Assembly: GCA_023052935.1 (NCBI GenBank)
Contig: CM041294.1
Span: forward strand, 96,169,616 to 96,233,615
Source: Piezodorus guildinii
Taxonomy: Eukaryota; Arthropoda; Insecta; Hemiptera; Pentatomidae
DNA length: 64,000 bases
Reading direction: 5' to 3'
Of this stretch, positions 33,029-44,251 are shown piece by piece (position 1 is the stretch's first letter; the number at the start of each line of letters is the position of its first letter). A program made the translations under genes and the position numbers. The notes below the pieces were generated by a model that was not told the origin of the DNA, did not search any database, and was given only the letters and a program-made list of their open reading frames with translations.

Positions 33029-33445
33029 CTTGATGGTGAACCTGTTGCGGACCGGGAGCGGGTCCTGGCCTGGCTTCAGCTTGCCCTGGAGGAAGAATTT
33101 CCTCCGAAGGGACTCTAACTCGCTCCGCTCGACCTCCCAGTACGGCGAGAACAGGATGCAGAGGCAGCACTCCTGTCCACACGAACAGGCGTGCGGCTGC
33201 AGCGGGTAGTTGCTGCGGATGGCCAGCGCCGCCGCGTCCACGCCGCGCTCCAGCAGCATCTTCAGCGTCCTCAGCGCGGGCGATTCTACGTCCACGTCCA
33301 GGCTGACCGGAGTACCGGTGGACGTGGAAGGCTTGCTACTCGGGCTGGGTGTGGGGTTGACAAGGATCGAGCGGTGCCGGGTCTTCTTTCGGCGTCTCTT
33401 TCCAGGCTTACCCTTCTTCGGCTTCTTAACGGCTGTTCGCGGCAT
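33029..33445 (-). CDS. first coding exon of an unrecognised host gene
   Basis: 139 codons from ATG to a good splice donor (AAG|GTAATA) in phase 0. GC content is much higher than its surroundings, unlike the transposon debris. The N-terminus is very basic (residues 7-25, KKPKKGKPGKRRRKKTRHR), nuclear-localisation-like. Then comes a Ser/Thr/Pro-rich linker (30-46), a helical stretch and a Cys cluster CSCGQECCLC (87-96) that may bind metal. I do not recognise the family. The next exon would lie at lower coordinates; none is identified in the LINE-filled interval below it. Confidence 0.6.
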
Positions 33446-34480
33446 GAAATAGAATAAACAATGAGAAAATACTTTAGCTACTCACATCGTGGTATCTACC
33501 ATACGTAGTAATACATTAGTTAACTAGTCCTTTATTTTTTTCTTTATTTTTTTTCTTCAATAAACAATCGAATCGTAAACATAACAAAGCTTTACTGGAA
33601 AAGCTCTAACGTACATTCTAGTTCCCATTTCCCTTCCCATGCTATGAGCGTTTTTAACAGAAAACAATATCACTTCTTTAGACACCGTCTTAGAGTCAAG
33701 TATGTATTTCCTTTCTTATCGATTGTGATCTCCTTTCACCGCTTATTTCTTCCTCCCTCTTTTCCTATTCATATATTTTTCCGTTATATATCCTTACATA
33801 TAATTGTTAGTTTAATATTACATTACTTTAAAATTTAAAATAATTTTTTTCATTCATATTGTTTCTCGTTTCTAATGACTATGTTCTCTTTACATACTAC
33901 TTATGTTCTTTACGATGTTTTTAAATATATTACCGTCAAATATCACTTCAACATTGTTCATATTTAAAAATTTTAATTTTCACATATTGTATTTTAAATT
34001 GAATCATTTGCTTAGTCTCTCTTTATATAATTTTATTGAAGTATTATCACCTCAATTCTGTTTACTTCCATACTTTATACCAGCCATCATATTATCGTTT
34101 TACATTTAATTTATGTTTGTTCCTATATTATAAAAAAAAAAAAAAAAAACCTGTGCCACTACAACCCATGAAGGGTCTTGTGCTCAGTACATATACACTA
34201 AACCACGCCGCTTCCTTCCCATACTATATCACTGTCACCATATTATTATCATGTACCTAACGCATTAATTAGTCTGTAATTGCATTGGTTATTATCTTGT
34301 TTCTTTTAGCCCTGATGAAGGTCCACAATGTAGGCCGAAACGTCGGCACATGATTAAAATAGCACTGTGTTTTAACGTGTGTTTCTCTGTAATAACGTCA
34401 CCCCCAACCATCTTCCTCGTTCACGTAGTAATGTATTTCGGAAATTTACGCGCATTATAAATCCCATTGGATACTGTAAG
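33446..34480. other. AT-rich, no gene; ribozyme-like motif near the end
   Basis: Pyrimidine-rich AT DNA with a long A run at 34131-34149. 34150-34420 is more complex and contains the motif listed at 34312-34341. Confidence 0.5.
34312..34341 (+). ncRNA. hammerhead-ribozyme-like core (Penelope-type)
   Basis: CTGATGA, then a 4-bp stem GGTC/GGCC closing a 9-nt loop, then GAAAC. This is the conserved hammerhead core, known from Penelope-like retroelement termini. I could not find a convincing stem III with a UH cleavage site, and no Penelope RT is nearby, so activity is doubtful. Confidence 0.35.
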
Positions 34481-34489
34481 AACAGTCCG

Positions 34490-35530
34490 ATGTCAATCGG
34501 GAAGTGCCTTTGAGAAAGAGGAGGACAGCAGCGGTCCAGTGAAAGTAGATAAAGTAGTAATTGACTTACAAAGATATTCCATATTAGTCAGAATGTATGG
34601 ACTGGATTGGAATCTAGCTATTTGAGCATAGCTAGAGGGGTCAAACAAGGGGATAGTTTAAGCCTGTTGCTATTCACATTATATATGGATGAAATAGCTG
34701 CAATCTGCAAAAGGCGAACAGAAAAGACTTTCCTGGGATGGAGGAATCTGCTTCCAGTTGTGCTACAGCTTCTCCTGTCTGTGGACAATATTGTCCGAAT
34801 AGCAGATTCCTTAGGGATATTGCAGCAGGCGGTTGACCAATGGAACGAAGAGCTCAGCATGAAGTACAGGATCATCTGTGGAAGCAAGAGTAAGATCCTT
34901 TTAACAGGTTTAAAGGATACAGGAAGACGTGATATACTGCAACGCATAGGTGATAGAAGTGGTGTCAGATTTCACCTATCTTGCACTGTTATGTATCGAT
35001 CTGGGAAATTAGATTTAGAACTAGTGAACAGGATGAGCAAGGCAACGCTATATACTACCAGATCTGCAATACGGTGATCGGAAATAGAGAAGTGAGGATA
35101 AGGTTGAAACTGCAGATATTTAAGGCGGTGTACCTTCCCGTACTCCTTTATGGTGCAGGAAGGTAGGTGATGACTGACAGACTGGAGGATCACAGTGATG
35201 ACAAGCCGGGACTACGCTTACATGAATGAATCTAGTAGGAGTTGGGAGTTTTCCAGATGAAACATGTCCTAGAAACTCGGCAGCTAAAGTGGTTTGAACG
35301 TGTCTTCAAGATGGGGAGACACATAGATCAATTAAAAACTATGGAATATATCCCCAATGGCAAAAGACCCTGTGGCCGAACGAAAACGTAGTTAAAAAAA
35401 AAATAAAAAAATATTCGCCATGCCAGAAATCTTGCATGCTGTAGGGAACATTGGCAATCAAGGCTAAATGCTTCCCTACGCTGAAAGGCACTACAGACTG
35501 ATGAAAAAGAAGAAGAAGAAGGATAATCCT
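34490..35530 (+). pseudogene. RTE-like LINE fragment, RT core to 3' end
   Basis: The frame 34607-35077 begins with ARGVKQGDSLSLLLF, an RT palm block; a degenerate copy of the catalytic region follows (the YADD position reads LSVDN) and then frame breaks. Clearly related to 56605-57975. The end carries GAAGAAGAAGAAG, the simple tail of this family. An inverted duplicate of its 3' part lies at 39625-40116. Confidence 0.8.
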
Positions 35531-35689
35531 AATACTTTAAAGGCGGCATCATAAACTTAAAGATGTCAGTGTCTTCAGGTTCAACATCAAATAAACGCTT
35601 CTGTACATTCCATTTTGCCAACAGATAATTGCTAATATTATTTTGTATAATAATAACTACCCGCAGTATTATCGATGCATGGGAAACTA

Positions 35690-35935
35690 AATGGTTCAAG
35701 AAAAGGAATATTGGGGAAAAGGATTGAAATAAAATATTTAATAAGAATAAAGAATATATTTCATCTAAAAAAATAGACAAAAATAGTGATACTCTAAAGA
35801 GAGATAGGAATATCATTACAGAAGACTTCAGTAAACCTACTGCTAGGAGAGGGAACAAACGTCGACGGACTGGTGCAGCTCGCAGCTCATGTCCATCTTG
35901 CAGCCGAGAGCAGCAGACCCCGGCTGTTCGAGCAG
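35690..35935 (-). pseudogene. inverted partial copy of the inotocin precursor 3' end
   Basis: The reverse complement matches 37052-37323: the last neurophysin Cys block (GCAAGATGGACATGAGCTGC), the stop region and the 3' UTR up to the CATCGATAAT site. Small indels break the neurophysin frame. It lacks the peptide, signal sequence and promoter. It continues into the same LINE that follows the intact copy, so it arose by duplication of a genomic segment rather than from mRNA. Confidence 0.88.
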
Positions 35936-36740
35936 TACTTTTCTATTCTTCCTTATAATGATAATGATTATACTCTGAACCTCCGTTTCCGGCAGTGAAT
36001 CCTAACAAACCCCCTCGTCGTACACTCGCCCCATCCTACCGGGAAATCAGATATCTAGCCAGGAAATAGTCGTAATAATATGAAATTACCATTCCTCACA
36101 ACAATCATCAACTCATATTCATGGCAGATGTGACGAGGAAGTGAGTGAAAGAAAGAAGAAAGAAAATAACCAAGTCGTAAACTGTCCAGCTAACAGTATG
36201 TAATATATATTGTAAGCATTGCTCATTGTTATAATATTAGTCAATGGAATAATTTCCCTTCATTCTTTCCGTCACATACAGTGCATTAGCACTCAAAACC
36301 AGCGTAACCAGTCAAAAGAGTTTTATTAGTAATGTTCCCACACAACGGGAATGCTAACAAAGCAATAAGAATACCAACGAATGACATTAGTTAATACGGA
36401 CCAAGTCAGATAACGAGCTATGATCTAGTCAAGCACAACAGATTTTTTTTTTCCTTACCCCAATGGAATATTATGCTGAAATAAATTACGCAGTACAATA
36501 ATAAATTATAAACCTATGTGGTCAGTATTTTTGTCAACCATCATTACCATATGTTAGTGCTGATTACTGATTGTACTTTCAGATTATTATTATTATCAGA
36601 TTATTTCCTCACAGCCAATGACCAGGAAGTTCGTTTGTATTCTCGACCGAGCGCGGAGGTGTAGGGTATTATCGGGGCGGAATAGAAAACTGCTTCTCGA
36701 GGAAAGATTTATTTATGAGCCGAGGGGGCAGTAATCCCTC
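35936..36740. other. upstream region of the inotocin gene, no other gene seen
   Basis: AT-rich, becoming GC-rich from about 36610 toward the promoter. Confidence 0.5.
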
Positions 36741-36746
36741 GCTGAG

Positions 36747-36755
36747 CTATATAAG
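36747..36755 (+). promoter_or_regulatory. TATA box of the inotocin gene
   Basis: CTATATAAGG in a GC-rich context. A start site about 30 nt downstream falls at 36776-36780 (GAGCACTG), just before the coding region, leaving a very short leader. Confidence 0.65.
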
Positions 36756-36782
36756 GACCTGGAGGCAGAGCGGCAGAGCACT

Positions 36783-37148
36783 GTGCTAGCCGGACCGCCC
36801 CAGGACAAGATATGCCGCGCGCTGACCCTGCTAGCCGCCCTCGGGCTTGCCTCCAGCTGCCTCATTACCAACTGCCCCCGTGGCGGGAAGCGGTCCTTGC
36901 GTCCAGATTGCCACAGCTGCGGCCCCGCTCTGGAAGGCCGCTGCCTCGGGAAGATGGTCTGTTGCGGGCCGAGGATCGGCTGCCTGGTCGGTACGCCGGC
37001 CGTCCTAGGGCAGTGCGCGGGGGCCAGCCTCGTCCTCCCGGGCCGGGCTCAACGGTGCTCGGCCGGGGTCTGCTGTTCCACGGACGGCTGCAAGATGGAC
37101 ATGAGCTGCGAGCTGCACCAGTCCTTCGACGTCTGTTCCCTCTCCTAG
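36783..37148 (+). CDS. inotocin (oxytocin/vasopressin-like) precursor with neurophysin, start codon unclear
   Basis: Contains CLITNCPRG followed by GKR (36858-36893), exactly the inotocin nonapeptide known from beetles and locusts, with the Gly for amidation and a dibasic cleavage site. A short hydrophobic signal core (ALTLLAALGLASS) precedes it. The neurophysin carrier follows (CHSCGPALEGRC, CCGPRIGC, CSAGVCCSTDGC, CKMDMSC). The frame is open from 36735, but no ATG occurs in it; the likely initiation site before CRALTLL reads ATA (36810-36812), and the overlapping ATG at 36812 is in the wrong frame. The segment after VLGQC is about ten residues shorter than in typical neurophysins, so two expected cysteines appear to be missing. 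No intron. Either a divergent gene with a sequencing error or non-AUG start, or a young pseudogene. Confidence 0.88.
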   Translation: MLAGPPQDKICRALTLLAALGLASSCLITNCPRGGKRSLRPDCHSCGPALEGRCLGKMVCCGPRIGCLVGTPAVLGQCAGASLVLPGRAQRCSAGVCCSTDGCKMDMSCELHQSFDVCSLS

Positions 37149-37323
37149 CAGCAGGTCTACTGAAGTCTTCTGTAGTGATATTCCTATCTCTCTATAGAGT
37201 ATCACTATTTTTGTCTATTCTTTGAGATGAAATATATTCTTTATTCTTATTAAATATTGTATTTCATTCCTTTTCCCCAATATTCCTTTTCTTGAACCAT
37301 TTAGTTTCCAATCCATCGATAAT
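37149..37323 (+). other. inotocin 3' UTR
   Basis: Conserved with the inverted copy at 35690-35860, which supports its being part of the duplicated gene segment. It is AT-rich; the nearest polyadenylation-like motif is ATTAAA near 37248. Confidence 0.6.
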
Positions 37324-39614
37324 TTTTTTTTTTTTATGCTGACGTGGGATTTGCGCCGCGACCAAGTTGGTCCATTGTGCGCCATAGAGTCATAAAGTGG
37401 TTGTTTTAAAACAAATTTTATTGCAATAGCAAACATCAAAAGGCTATTGGGATTAACAAGTTTATTGTTCATAGGATGTTCTAGGCGGACTTCACCAAAT
37501 AGAGTGACTCATAACTTTGCTAGCCTGTCACAGTAGCAGAATTGTGGAAAGATCTACCTGTAGTAAGATATTGAAAGGGGTATTAGAGATACCAAGTTTA
37601 AACATGTGGTTGTTCAAGTTTTCGGTGTTCTGTGTAGATAGCAGTTACGGTTTTTAGGCATGGCCTACTCCTACTAAGTAGACACTTCCTTCTACTAATG
37701 CTCGGACCGTCTGAAAAATGGAGTGAGCGTTTAAGTCTTTTATTTAACTAAAGTTGTTTAAATTTGATTAAGTAGGATTGTTTAATAGTCCTAAAGTCAG
37801 AACTTAAACTGATTCCACATAGGGGTTCTGGTGTGATGGGAATTATTACTGATCCCTTCCTAGCTAGTTCATCAGCTTACTCATTTCCACTAAAACCAGT
37901 GTGTCCAGGTACCCATTCGATGCTAACGATATTGTTCGTAGCAAGATTGTTTAGGGTCAGATTGCATGCCTCAACGACGTTTGAGATAGTTGTGTGATTG
38001 TTCAAGGCCCCAAGTGCCGTCTGGCTATCAGTATAAATGCATATCTTTTTGCCGCTAGTATTCTCGTGTGTTTGCCTAGTGGAATGATAGCTCCAGAGTT
38101 CGGTTTGTCTTTCCTCCAGACCCTCGCACCTGAGCCGTTCTCTATTAGTGAGCCATCAGTGTAGCAGTTTATACCATGATTGGGTTTGTGTTTCCTTGAT
38201 TTATCAATGTTGACTCTGTAGTTGGCACTGATAAACTTCCGGATTTGTAAATCTGAAGGCATAGCTAGAATATTGTTTTCATCGATCCTGCTAAGGAAGT
38301 TGCAATGGCCTTGATAGGTAAACTTATTGGAACACTTGCCTAATTTGGTAAAGCGGTAGATGGTTCTTAGCGCTTGCGTTTCCACCTCCGAATTTAGGTG
38401 CATGATGTTCAGCATTGTCTCCATCGCAGCTGTTGGAGTAGTCTTAATTGCACCAGTTATCATAAGGCAAGCGAGGCTTTGCAAACTACAAAGTACCTTT
38501 TTATTGTTCCCTGTGTGAGCTTTGTGCCACCATATCACGGAGGAGTATGTGAGCATTGGTCTAATGGACGTAGTATAAAGCCAATAGACGATTTGGGGTT
38601 TGAATCCCCAAACATTATTAATAGCGTTTTTACACGCCCAAAGGCATTTAAAAACTTTACCGGCAATGTAAGAGATATGAATGTTCCACCGCAATTTGTG
38701 GTCAAGAATGACCCCTAAATGCTTAACTTCTTTTGAGTTGGTGAGTTTTGTGCCATTTATACTAGGTAAGTTCATATTTACCTTTCTTATGTGTGTGAAT
38801 GTGCAGACATTAATCTTATGAGGATTGATGTTAAGTCCAGAAGATTTGCACCAATCACAAAGAATGCAGATAGCATGTTTGAGTAAGGAGGATACAAGCA
38901 TTGATATTTACTCCCCTATAAGAATTGCGACATCATCTGCGTAGCCCTGTGTGTAGAAGCCTTGGAAGTTTAGTTTCTTGATAAGCGGATCAATCACCAA
39001 ACACCAAAGCAGAGGTGATAGGACGCCACACTGGGGGCAGCCGTCATGTGGTTTGATTCTTATTATAGTATTAGATAGTACCGATACTAAGGTTCTACTT
39101 TCAAGCATAACCATTATCCATCCTCTGATGACAGGATAAATGTCACAGTCAGTCAGGACACCCAGGATAGTGTTATTGGGACTTCGGTCAAAAGCACCTT
39201 CAAAATCGATAAAGGTGCCAATCATTATGTCTTTCTGTTCCAGGGATGTCTCAATCCTGGAGACTAGATTGTGTAAGGCTACTTTGCAAGACTTACCTCC
39301 CTGGTAGGCGAATTGAAGTAAATGTAACGGTTTGTTAAGTGATAAGTGTTCTCTAATATGCCTGTCCAAAATTTTTTCAAGAATTTTCATCAGGAAGGAG
39401 GACAGGCATATAGGTCTGAATGATTTAGGGTCTGTATAGATACCTTTCCCAGGTTTGGGGATGTAGCAGAGTTTGGATCCCCTCCAACTAACTGTTACAT
39501 ATTTTAAAGCTAAGCTACATCTGAGTAGTAACAGAAGGTATCGTTTGATAATTGGAAGGCCTTTCTGCAATAAAGCTGGAAAAATGCCACCAATGCCAGG
39601 AGACTTAAATGAGG
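37324..39614 (-). mobile_element. 2.3-kb 5'-truncated LINE (I/LOA-like, RT plus RNase H) in the inotocin flank
   Basis: Flanked by CATCGATAAT at 37314-37323 and 39615-39624, and poly(T) at its left edge (poly(A) on its own strand). Reverse reading: YIPKPGKG and FRPICLSSFLMKILEKILDR, FIDFEGAFD (motif A), CGVLSPLLWCLVIDPL (motif B) and GYADDVAILIG (motif C), with a stop soon after (near 38907). Then KHLGVILDHKLRWN, an RNase H (CYTDGSLIENGSGARVW; later WVPGHTGFSGNE) and breaks. RNase H downstream of RT is typical of I, R1 and LOA groups. Non-functional. Confidence 0.9.
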
Positions 39615-39624
39615 CATCGATAAT

Positions 39625-40116
39625 ACTGCGGGTAGTTATAATTATACAAAATAATATTAACAATTATCAGTAGGCAAAAAGGAATGTACAGAAGCGTTTA
39701 TTTGATATTATCTGATTCTTCCGAACCTGAAGACACTGACATCTTTAAGGTTATGCCGCCTTTAAACTATTAGGATTATGCTACTTCTTCTTCTTTCGCA
39801 TCAGTATGTAGTGCCTTTCAGCGTTGGGAAGCGTTTAGCCTTAATTGCCAATGTTCCTTACAGCATGCAAGATTTCTGGCTTGACGAATATTTTTTTTTT
39901 TTTTTCATTGACGGTCGACACACTCCAGGTACGACGTTCTCGTTCGGTCACGGGGTCTTTTACCATTGGGGATATATTCCATAGTTTTCAATTGATCTAT
40001 CTGCAGCAATGACTCATCTCTCCAGTCTATCAGTCATAACCCACCTTTCTGCACCATAAAGAAGTACGGTAAAGTATACCGTCTTAAATATCTGCAGTTT
40101 CAACGTTTATTATTTT
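39625..40116 (-). pseudogene. RTE-like LINE 3' fragment, inverted duplicate of 35090-35690
   Basis: The reverse complement matches the LINE tail and the spacer at 35530-35690, including AGATGTCAGTGTCTTCAGGTTC and the GAAGAAGAAG tail. Continuing from the inotocin 3' flank, it proves that the duplicated unit spanned the gene end plus the LINE. Confidence 0.85.
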
Positions 40117-40967
40117 TTTTAAACTTCATACATACATCCTTGGCGTTACAGCATATTTCGAGCTCTGAACTTCAAAGAAATCGCCCCACTCGTTCCTCTC
40201 CTACAAGCCGGATGCTCATAGCTGCACTGCATCTTTACCAACCTGTACTAACCATCTCATTGGGGATTGTTCAGTGAAGTGATTGTACCGTTTACCTGAG
40301 TGCTGTCATCTCTGATTGGGCAATAAAACTAATGCAAACATAAACAAAACAATGAGAAGAGTGATTTATCCAATTGCTCTTTCAATTTACAATGCGAATT
40401 GAAGCTTTCTAAATTACTCAGTTGATGCTACTGACATATTATGTTATGTTGAAATTAGTTCGGGGAAAAGTGGAGGCAAATTGCAATACAATACTTTTTT
40501 TCCCTTTTTTATTATTATTTTAGTGAAGTAAATTGCTATCATTATTTTTGTATTATAGTTAATTATAACCAACAACGAGTGTTAAAGTTAACATTTACTT
40601 TTAACTAACCCAAGTTAAAACTTAATCATTTTAAAAATGTAAGCCTTGTTGAGTTAATTAACATAGAGTGTGGACGTCATCTTATTCGTGACGTATTTAA
40701 AACCAAACCCACTAGAAAGTTAGGTCATATTGATTTGTTTCTCCTACATAAATATCTATTAAAATCATCAAAAGATTTATGTTGGATAATTTCGGCATTT
40801 TAGTTATTTATCCGTGTTCCAATTAGAGACAATTATTTTATTTATTTTTTTGTTAATTTTAATAATACTAGAATGCAGGAGTAAATAGTAGTTGCTAACA
40901 TGGCAGGGAAGACGTGAGAAGGGAAAGGAAGAAGGAAGAAAGATATATAAATATATATATATATATT

Positions 40968-41021
<54 letters not shown>

Positions 41022-41300
41022 AAATAAAATTAAAATAAATAAATAAAATAATCATAATAAATAAACGAAAAATAATAAACATATAATGATAATGATAATA
41101 ATAAGATGAAATCAAATACATTAAATATGAGAAAAGTGAATACATAAGTAATAAATAAAATAAATAAGATGAAATATCAACAGTTATAATAATGTAGAAA
41201 GAATGAAACATAATAATAAGATAATAGTAAATAAAAGAAATAAATTTACTTTTAGACCTAAAATATTATCAAGCTATGATTTATTAATAATCTGTTAAAT
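40117..41300. other. no gene; AT-rich with (TA)n at 40943-41020
   Basis: 40140-40320 is of balanced composition without a supported frame. From 40400 it is strongly AT-rich, ending in long simple repeats. Confidence 0.5.
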
Positions 41301-41304
41301 TTTA

Positions 41305-42560
41305 TCGTCCCACCTCACTTTTACCAATCATGGGTAAAATCTTGGAAAAACTTATAATAATATAATTATAATTCCTGATCACCAGTTTGGATTCAGAACG
41401 TCCCACTCCACTACCCAGCAATGTCATCGTGTGGTGGACGTTGTCTCGTCTGAATTAGAGCGCGGGTTGTACTGCACGGGAGCATTCCTCGACGTAGAAC
41501 AGGCCTTTGGCCGAGTCTGGCACCTGGAATTGCTCTACAAACTCCGCAATTTCCTTCCCCCTACATACTTCCTTATTATCAAGTCCTACCTCACTGACAG
41601 ATCCTTCAAAGTGAATCAGAATAATTCCTATTCATCCATTTTTAGACAGTTTGCTGGTGTTCCTCAAGGCAGTATCCTAGGACCTATTATTTTCACAGTT
41701 TATACAGCTGATATCCCATCCCATCCAAACACTTTCCTTTCTACACTTGTGTGTTATCAGTCAATACTGATCCAACTATTGCCTCTCAAACTCTCCAATC
41801 CCACATCAGAGACCTCGAACTATGGTGTCAGAACTGGAGAATTAAAATAAATGCCAACAAATACAAACAAATTACCTCTACCGTTCGTCGTAAACCTATG
41901 ACATCCTGGCCTACTGTCTCCTTCAATAATACTTCTCTTGTGCCGGTTGGACAGATCCGATATCAAAGACTGCACGTTGACAAAAGTCTCACTTGGAACC
42001 CTCATACAAGACTGAAACGACAAGAAACTGCTCGAAGTTTTCGATTACTTCAACACTTACTAGAAAAACGTTCTAATCTTCCACTTAACTACAAAAGACT
42101 CATCTACATGACTATCATAAGGGCGATATGTACTTACGGAGTAGAGCTTTGGGGCTCTACTAAACCATTGAATTCTTCCCGTATCCAATCCCTACAATCC
42201 AAAATCCTTCGTAAAATCCTCAATGGTCCTTACTTTGTCACGAATACATTATTCCATAAAGACCTTAATGTTTCGTATGTTGCTGATTTAGCCCGATCTA
42301 GATACTATTCCTTTCATGGCAAACTCTGTTCCCATCCTAATCCTCTAGTTTCAATCCTTTCTTCCTCTTCAATTCCTGACGATCCTCCAAGGCGTCTGAA
42401 ATGGAGATGGCCCCAAGACCTTCTAGCTTAGAACATTTTTAGAGTGCTTTTATTGGTAAGCTTCTCTACATGTGTTTCATGCCTTCTTACATTCCATTCC
42501 AATTTACTTGTTGTATTACATTATACAGTTGTAAATTCCAATAAATAAATAAAAAATTTA
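41305..42560 (+). pseudogene. 5'-truncated Jockey-like LINE, RT part, frame-broken
   Basis: Begins RPTSLLPIMGKILEKL, then FRTSHSTTQQ, FLDVEQAFGRVWH (motif A), FAGVPQGSILGPIIF (motif B). The frame breaks near 41745, where the catalytic YADD should be. It continues in another frame (LWCQNWRIKINANK, KSLTWNPHTRLKR, LIYMTIIRAICTYGVELWG) to the C-terminus at 42431. The 3' UTR ends in AATAAATAAATAAAAA. The same subfamily as the long element at 45179-51000, in opposite orientation. Confidence 0.9.
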
Positions 42561-42589
42561 AAAAAATTAACAATAAGTGTTTAGTATTT

Positions 42590-43085
42590 TTGTGAACGTA
42601 ACGTTTTAGAGAGCGTTTGTTGTAGTTGCCCATTTTTTTTATTAGTGGGTTCAGATACGCAGAGGTTTTTATTAAGTATATCATAGTTTGAGATAAAACT
42701 AATTCTTGTATCAAGTGAAGTTTCCGATCTGCAATCTTTGAGAATATTTCTAAAAACGGGTGTAATTGATAACGATTCTCAAACAGACGTTTTGAATTCT
42801 TTCCAGCTTTTTATAATTAGTAAAAAACTTGGAACTCCATACGGGTCAGGCATAAGTAAGTAGTGATCTGATAACTGTATAAAATATAAGTTTGTTTTTA
42901 GAGGTGAGTTAAGAGGTTTTATTAAAGTACGAAAAGATTTAGTTGATTACAGTAAAGGTGAGTAATCGGTCCAGGGTTAAGCCTAGATATTTTACGGAAC
43001 TAGACCACGGTACATGGTTAGAGTTAACAATGATTTTATAATCGATATGTAGTCGACGTTTCTCGATCTTCAATAATAACCATTT
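42590..43085 (-). pseudogene. degenerate Jockey-superfamily LINE fragment
   Basis: The reverse strand contains a VKYLGLTLDRLLTFT-like segment, the conserved thumb block of this superfamily, with stops and shifts around it. Confidence 0.5.
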
Positions 43086-43198
43086 TTTGATCTAATTATA
43101 TCTATTATAATTTGTTACTTGAATATACATATCTGTTTTTTTTTTTTTTTTTCATTATTGAAAATATTAAACTAAAATCTTACTATACTAGCACTCAC

Positions 43199-43495
43199 AG
43201 ATCCGAGATTCTTCAAGATAGACCAACTTGTCGACGAGCTCCCAGAAGTCGCGTACCTTCTCCTTGGGGTACATCAGTTCGCCGTCGTGCGTGAACTCAA
43301 GACACAGCTGCTGCTCGGCCCCGCCACAGGTGTTGGGGAGGTTCCTGGAATGGTGGTACCTGTAGCAGACCGAGCTCATGTCGTCCTCCACTATCTGGTC
43401 GTGCTTATAGACCTGCTCTTTGGACTGGGCCGAAGCCAGCGAGAACGCCGAGGTCACTGAAAGCCATTTCTGGGGCATGATCGAGGATGATGTGG
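43199..43495 (-). CDS. unrecognised host exon, possibly secreted Cys-containing protein
   Basis: Open reading bounded by a plausible acceptor (TAACGTGACAG|CC) and a strong donor (GGATCT|GTGAGT). GC-rich like the exon at 33029-33445 and unlike the flanking transposons. Without splicing it would stop five codons past the donor position. An internal ATG begins MPQKWLSVTSAFSLASAQS, a possible signal peptide, followed by an acidic segment and cysteines in SSVCYRYH, NTCGG and QLCLEF, then a charged helix (KEKVRDFWELVDKLVYLEE). I do not recognise the family. Whether it shares a gene with the exon at 33029-33445 (same strand, 10 kb away) cannot be told. Confidence 0.55.
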
Positions 43496-43633
43496 CTGTC
43501 ACGTTATAGCAAGTGGCATGGCAAAATTAATAATAAGTCTATCGTAATTTTATAATAGCATATGGTTCATATGTTTCATTATTGTATCTATCTTATTTAT
43601 TTACTTATTTACACACCCTACCGTGCATGATAT

Positions 43634-44178
43634 AATAATACAGTGGCGCTACAGTCCGATGTGAACTGGCCTCCTCAATGAGCCTTCATCAGTTGGCTCG
43701 ATCTTGTGCAGCTGCTTTCCAATTCCTTACGTTCAGAAGGGTCAGCGCATCCTTAGCAACAGGTATCTCCCCTGCGTACCCTAGGTCTTCCTCTTCTTCT
43801 TGAGCGGTTCAGTTTTCCCTCTAACAGATTCCTGGGGATTTCCTCCTCTTCCGTCCTCGCCTAGTGGCCTGTCCATCTCAATCGACCGCACTTGATGTGG
43901 CGTACAATGTTGGCTTCCGCAAAGAGTTCATATAGTTCTTGGTTGTAGAGCCTTGTTCATTGAAATCCTACTTTAATGGCTCCGAATATACGCCGAAAAA
44001 CCTTCCTTTCGAAGATCAATAGCTCGGCTTCTTCCAACCTCGTTAATGTCCAGGCCTCACTAACAGTTAACAGCGGTCGAATGAGGCATTTATAAAGACT
44101 GCACTTAGTCTGTCTGGATAGTGTCTTGCACCTGAAATGTTTCCTTAATCCAAAATAACAACAGCTTTTCTTAGTCTT
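43634..44178 (-). mobile_element. RTE-like LINE fragment with 15-bp target duplication
   Basis: Flanked by TACCGTGCATGATAT at 43619-43633 and 44179-44193. The reverse strand reads a degenerate RTE C-terminus (RRIFGAIK, LYNQELYELF, RLRWTGH) with stops. 5'-truncated. Confidence 0.85.
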
Positions 44179-44251
44179 TACCGTGCATGATATGCAATAC
44201 AGATTATGGCAATATTAATTTGCTGGAATAATCTTAAAGTTCTGGTGCTTG

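Noticed and set aside
33191..33457. Plus-strand frames opposite the exon at 33029-33445.
   Set aside because: Shadows of the GC-rich reverse exon; no splice or start context.
36812..37225. A 137-codon frame starting at the only nearby ATG in the inotocin gene.
   Set aside because: It is out of frame with the peptide and neurophysin; its translation is Arg/Pro-rich, typical of a shifted GC-rich exon.
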